In this document: positions 15,286 through 16,255 of the stretch, one piece after another | How positions within the stretch are numbered: position 1 is the first letter of the stretch | Layout: each line of letters opens with the position of its first letter | NCBI GenBank assembly: GCA_947177885.1 | Contig: CAMWWF010000019.1 | Span: 1-16,255 of the forward strand | Length of the DNA: 16,255 nt | Direction: 5' to 3' | Source: an uncultured Lachnospiraceae bacterium | GTDB taxonomy: Bacteria; Bacillota_A; Clostridia; Lachnospirales; Lachnospiraceae | The notes under the pieces: model-generated | The model's database searches: none | What the model saw: the letters and a program-made list of their open reading frames with translations, nothing else | What the model was told of the DNA's origin: nothing | Program-made: the position numbers and the translations under genes

Positions 15286-16090
15286 TATGACATATGACAG
15301 TAAAATAAATAATAAACTCCAAAGAGTATTCAACACACCCAACGGGAAAGCCTTTATCGCATTTATCACGGCAGGCGATCCTGCCGCTGATACTACAGTA
15401 AACTGCATTCTTGAGATGGAAAGGGCGGGAGCCGACCTGATAGAGATCGGTATTCCCTTTTCCGATCCCACCGCGGAGGGTAAGGTGATCCAGGAGGCCA
15501 ATATCCGCGCGCTGAGGGGCGGTATGACCACCGACGGCGCTTTTGATATCGTCCGCCGTGTACGGGAAAAGTCCCGGATTCCCCTGGCTTTTATGACTTA
15601 TGCAAATCCGGTGTTCCATTATGGTTACGACAGATTCTTTGCCAAATGTGAGGAACTGGGAGTGGATGCCATTATTATTCCCGACTTGCCCTTTGAAGAG
15701 AAACGGGAGATGGAAGAGCCGGCCAATGCTCATAATGTTGCGTTGATCTCCATGATCGCACCTACCTCGGAGAGCCGTATCCGGAAAATTGCCTCCGAGG
15801 CGAAGGGCTTCATCTATGTGGTGTCTTCCATGGGGGTAACGGGTGTCAGAAGTGAGATCGGGACGGATGTAGGATCCATCGTGGAGAGTATCCGCAAGGC
15901 GACGGTCGTTCCCTGTGCGGTAGGCTTCGGCATCAGCACGCCCGGACAGGGGGCGGCCATGGCAGCAGTATCGGACGGCGCCATTGTGGGAAGCGCTATT
16001 GTAAAGATCGTGGCACAGTACGGAGAGGATGCGCCGGCGGAAGTCTATAAGTATGTGAAGAGTATGAAAGAGGCTGTCCTTCAGATATAG
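15278..16090 (+). CDS. trpA: Tryptophan synthase alpha chain
   Basis: This 270-aa TIM-barrel subunit cleaves indole-3-glycerol phosphate to glyceraldehyde 3-phosphate and indole, which is passed to TrpB. Motifs: [21 protein letters not shown] (general base E56, equal to E49 of the enterobacterial protein), [38 protein letters not shown] and VGFGIST. The residue aligned with catalytic Asp60 is Glu67 (FSDPTAEGK), a conservative change, and Lys follows where Pro is common. ATG 15278 overlaps the last 8 bases of trpB and follows a run of GGGGGG. Last gene of the operon; no typical terminator follows within 100 bases. Confidence 0.95.
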   Translation: MSNMTYDSKINNKLQRVFNTPNGKAFIAFITAGDPAADTTVNCILEMERAGADLIEIGIPFSDPTAEGKVIQEANIRALRGGMTTDGAFDIVRRVREKSRIPLAFMTYANPVFHYGYDRFFAKCEELGVDAIIIPDLPFEEKREMEEPANAHNVALISMIAPTSESRIRKIASEAKGFIYVVSSMGVTGVRSEIGTDVGSIVESIRKATVVPCAVGFGISTPGQGAAMAAVSDGAIVGSAIVKIVAQYGEDAPAEVYKYVKSMKEAVLQI

Positions 16091-16220
16091 TCACAGGAAA
16101 ACACAGGAACTGTGAATATCTGACCGCTCAATTTGGAAAAGGCTTTTCGGCAGGAAATCTGAAAAATATCCGGCAGTTTTACCGTAAAAGTCCTGTATCT
16201 TGCCTTGCGGAAACCGCGCA

Positions 16221-16252
16221 GTCAAAATGAGCTTCCTTGCTCAATTCTTGAC
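16221..16252. repeat. Interrupted inverted repeat at the right edge
   Basis: GTCAA (16221-16225) and TGAGC (16228-16232) pair with GCTCA (16239-16243) and TTGAC (16248-16252), leaving unequal AA and ATTC interior gaps. The window ends three bases later, so I cannot see whether a T-run follows. A further small hairpin, GCGG/CCGC with an AAA loop, is at 16207-16217. Neither is a secure terminator for trpA. Confidence 0.35.
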
Positions 16253-16255
16253 CAT

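Overview
The window looks like a chromosomal segment of an anaerobic Firmicute, most likely a Lachnospiraceae-type Clostridium. The evidence is GGAGG-type ribosome binding sites, a tryptophan T-box leader, a pyrophosphate-type phosphofructokinase, a sensory [FeFe]-hydrogenase-like protein and intermediate GC content. All apparently intact genes lie on the + strand. This assignment is inferred from gene content; I could not run a database search.

Region 1 (1-2885) starts with the 3' end of an unidentified gene. It continues with a regulator that joins an XRE/Cro helix-turn-helix to a RelA/SpoT-like HD hydrolase domain, then a TTG-started diphosphate-dependent 6-phosphofructokinase with a clear intrinsic terminator. 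Region 2 (2886-4874) is a 650-aa soluble protein that fuses two ferredoxin clusters, an [FeFe]-hydrogenase catalytic-like domain, a further Fe-S cluster domain and a methyl-accepting chemotaxis signalling tip, so it is probably a cytoplasmic redox or H2 sensor. Region 3 (4900-8310) is a decaying accessory stretch. It holds an acyl-CoA synthetase pseudogene with two frameshifts and a missing middle, an intact NAD-dependent epimerase-like gene, a minus-strand amidohydrolase pseudogene broken in several frames, and a small coiled-coil protein behind a very good sigma-A promoter whose C-terminus appears frameshifted at an A6 tract. Two copies of a short dispersed repeat (about 2724-2790 and 8231-8310) bracket regions 2 and 3.

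Region 4 (8354-16090) is a complete tryptophan operon, trpE-trpGD-trpC-trpF-trpB-trpA. A near-consensus promoter precedes a T-box leader with a TGG specifier codon, a UGGC antiterminator bulge matching the G discriminator of tRNA-Trp, and an intrinsic terminator. Together these genes carry out every step from chorismate to tryptophan, and uncharged tRNA-Trp is expected to switch the operon on. The most unusual part is the trpGD gene: glutaminase and phosphoribosyltransferase are joined by a linker of about 137 residues that is repetitive, very hydrophilic and rich in Arg, Lys, Thr, Ser, Gly and Asp. A good internal ribosome binding site and ATG lie exactly where a stand-alone TrpD would begin.

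After trpA the last 165 bases hold no gene I can support, only hairpins and a minus-strand open stretch. No rRNA, tRNA, CRISPR array or intact insertion sequence was seen.
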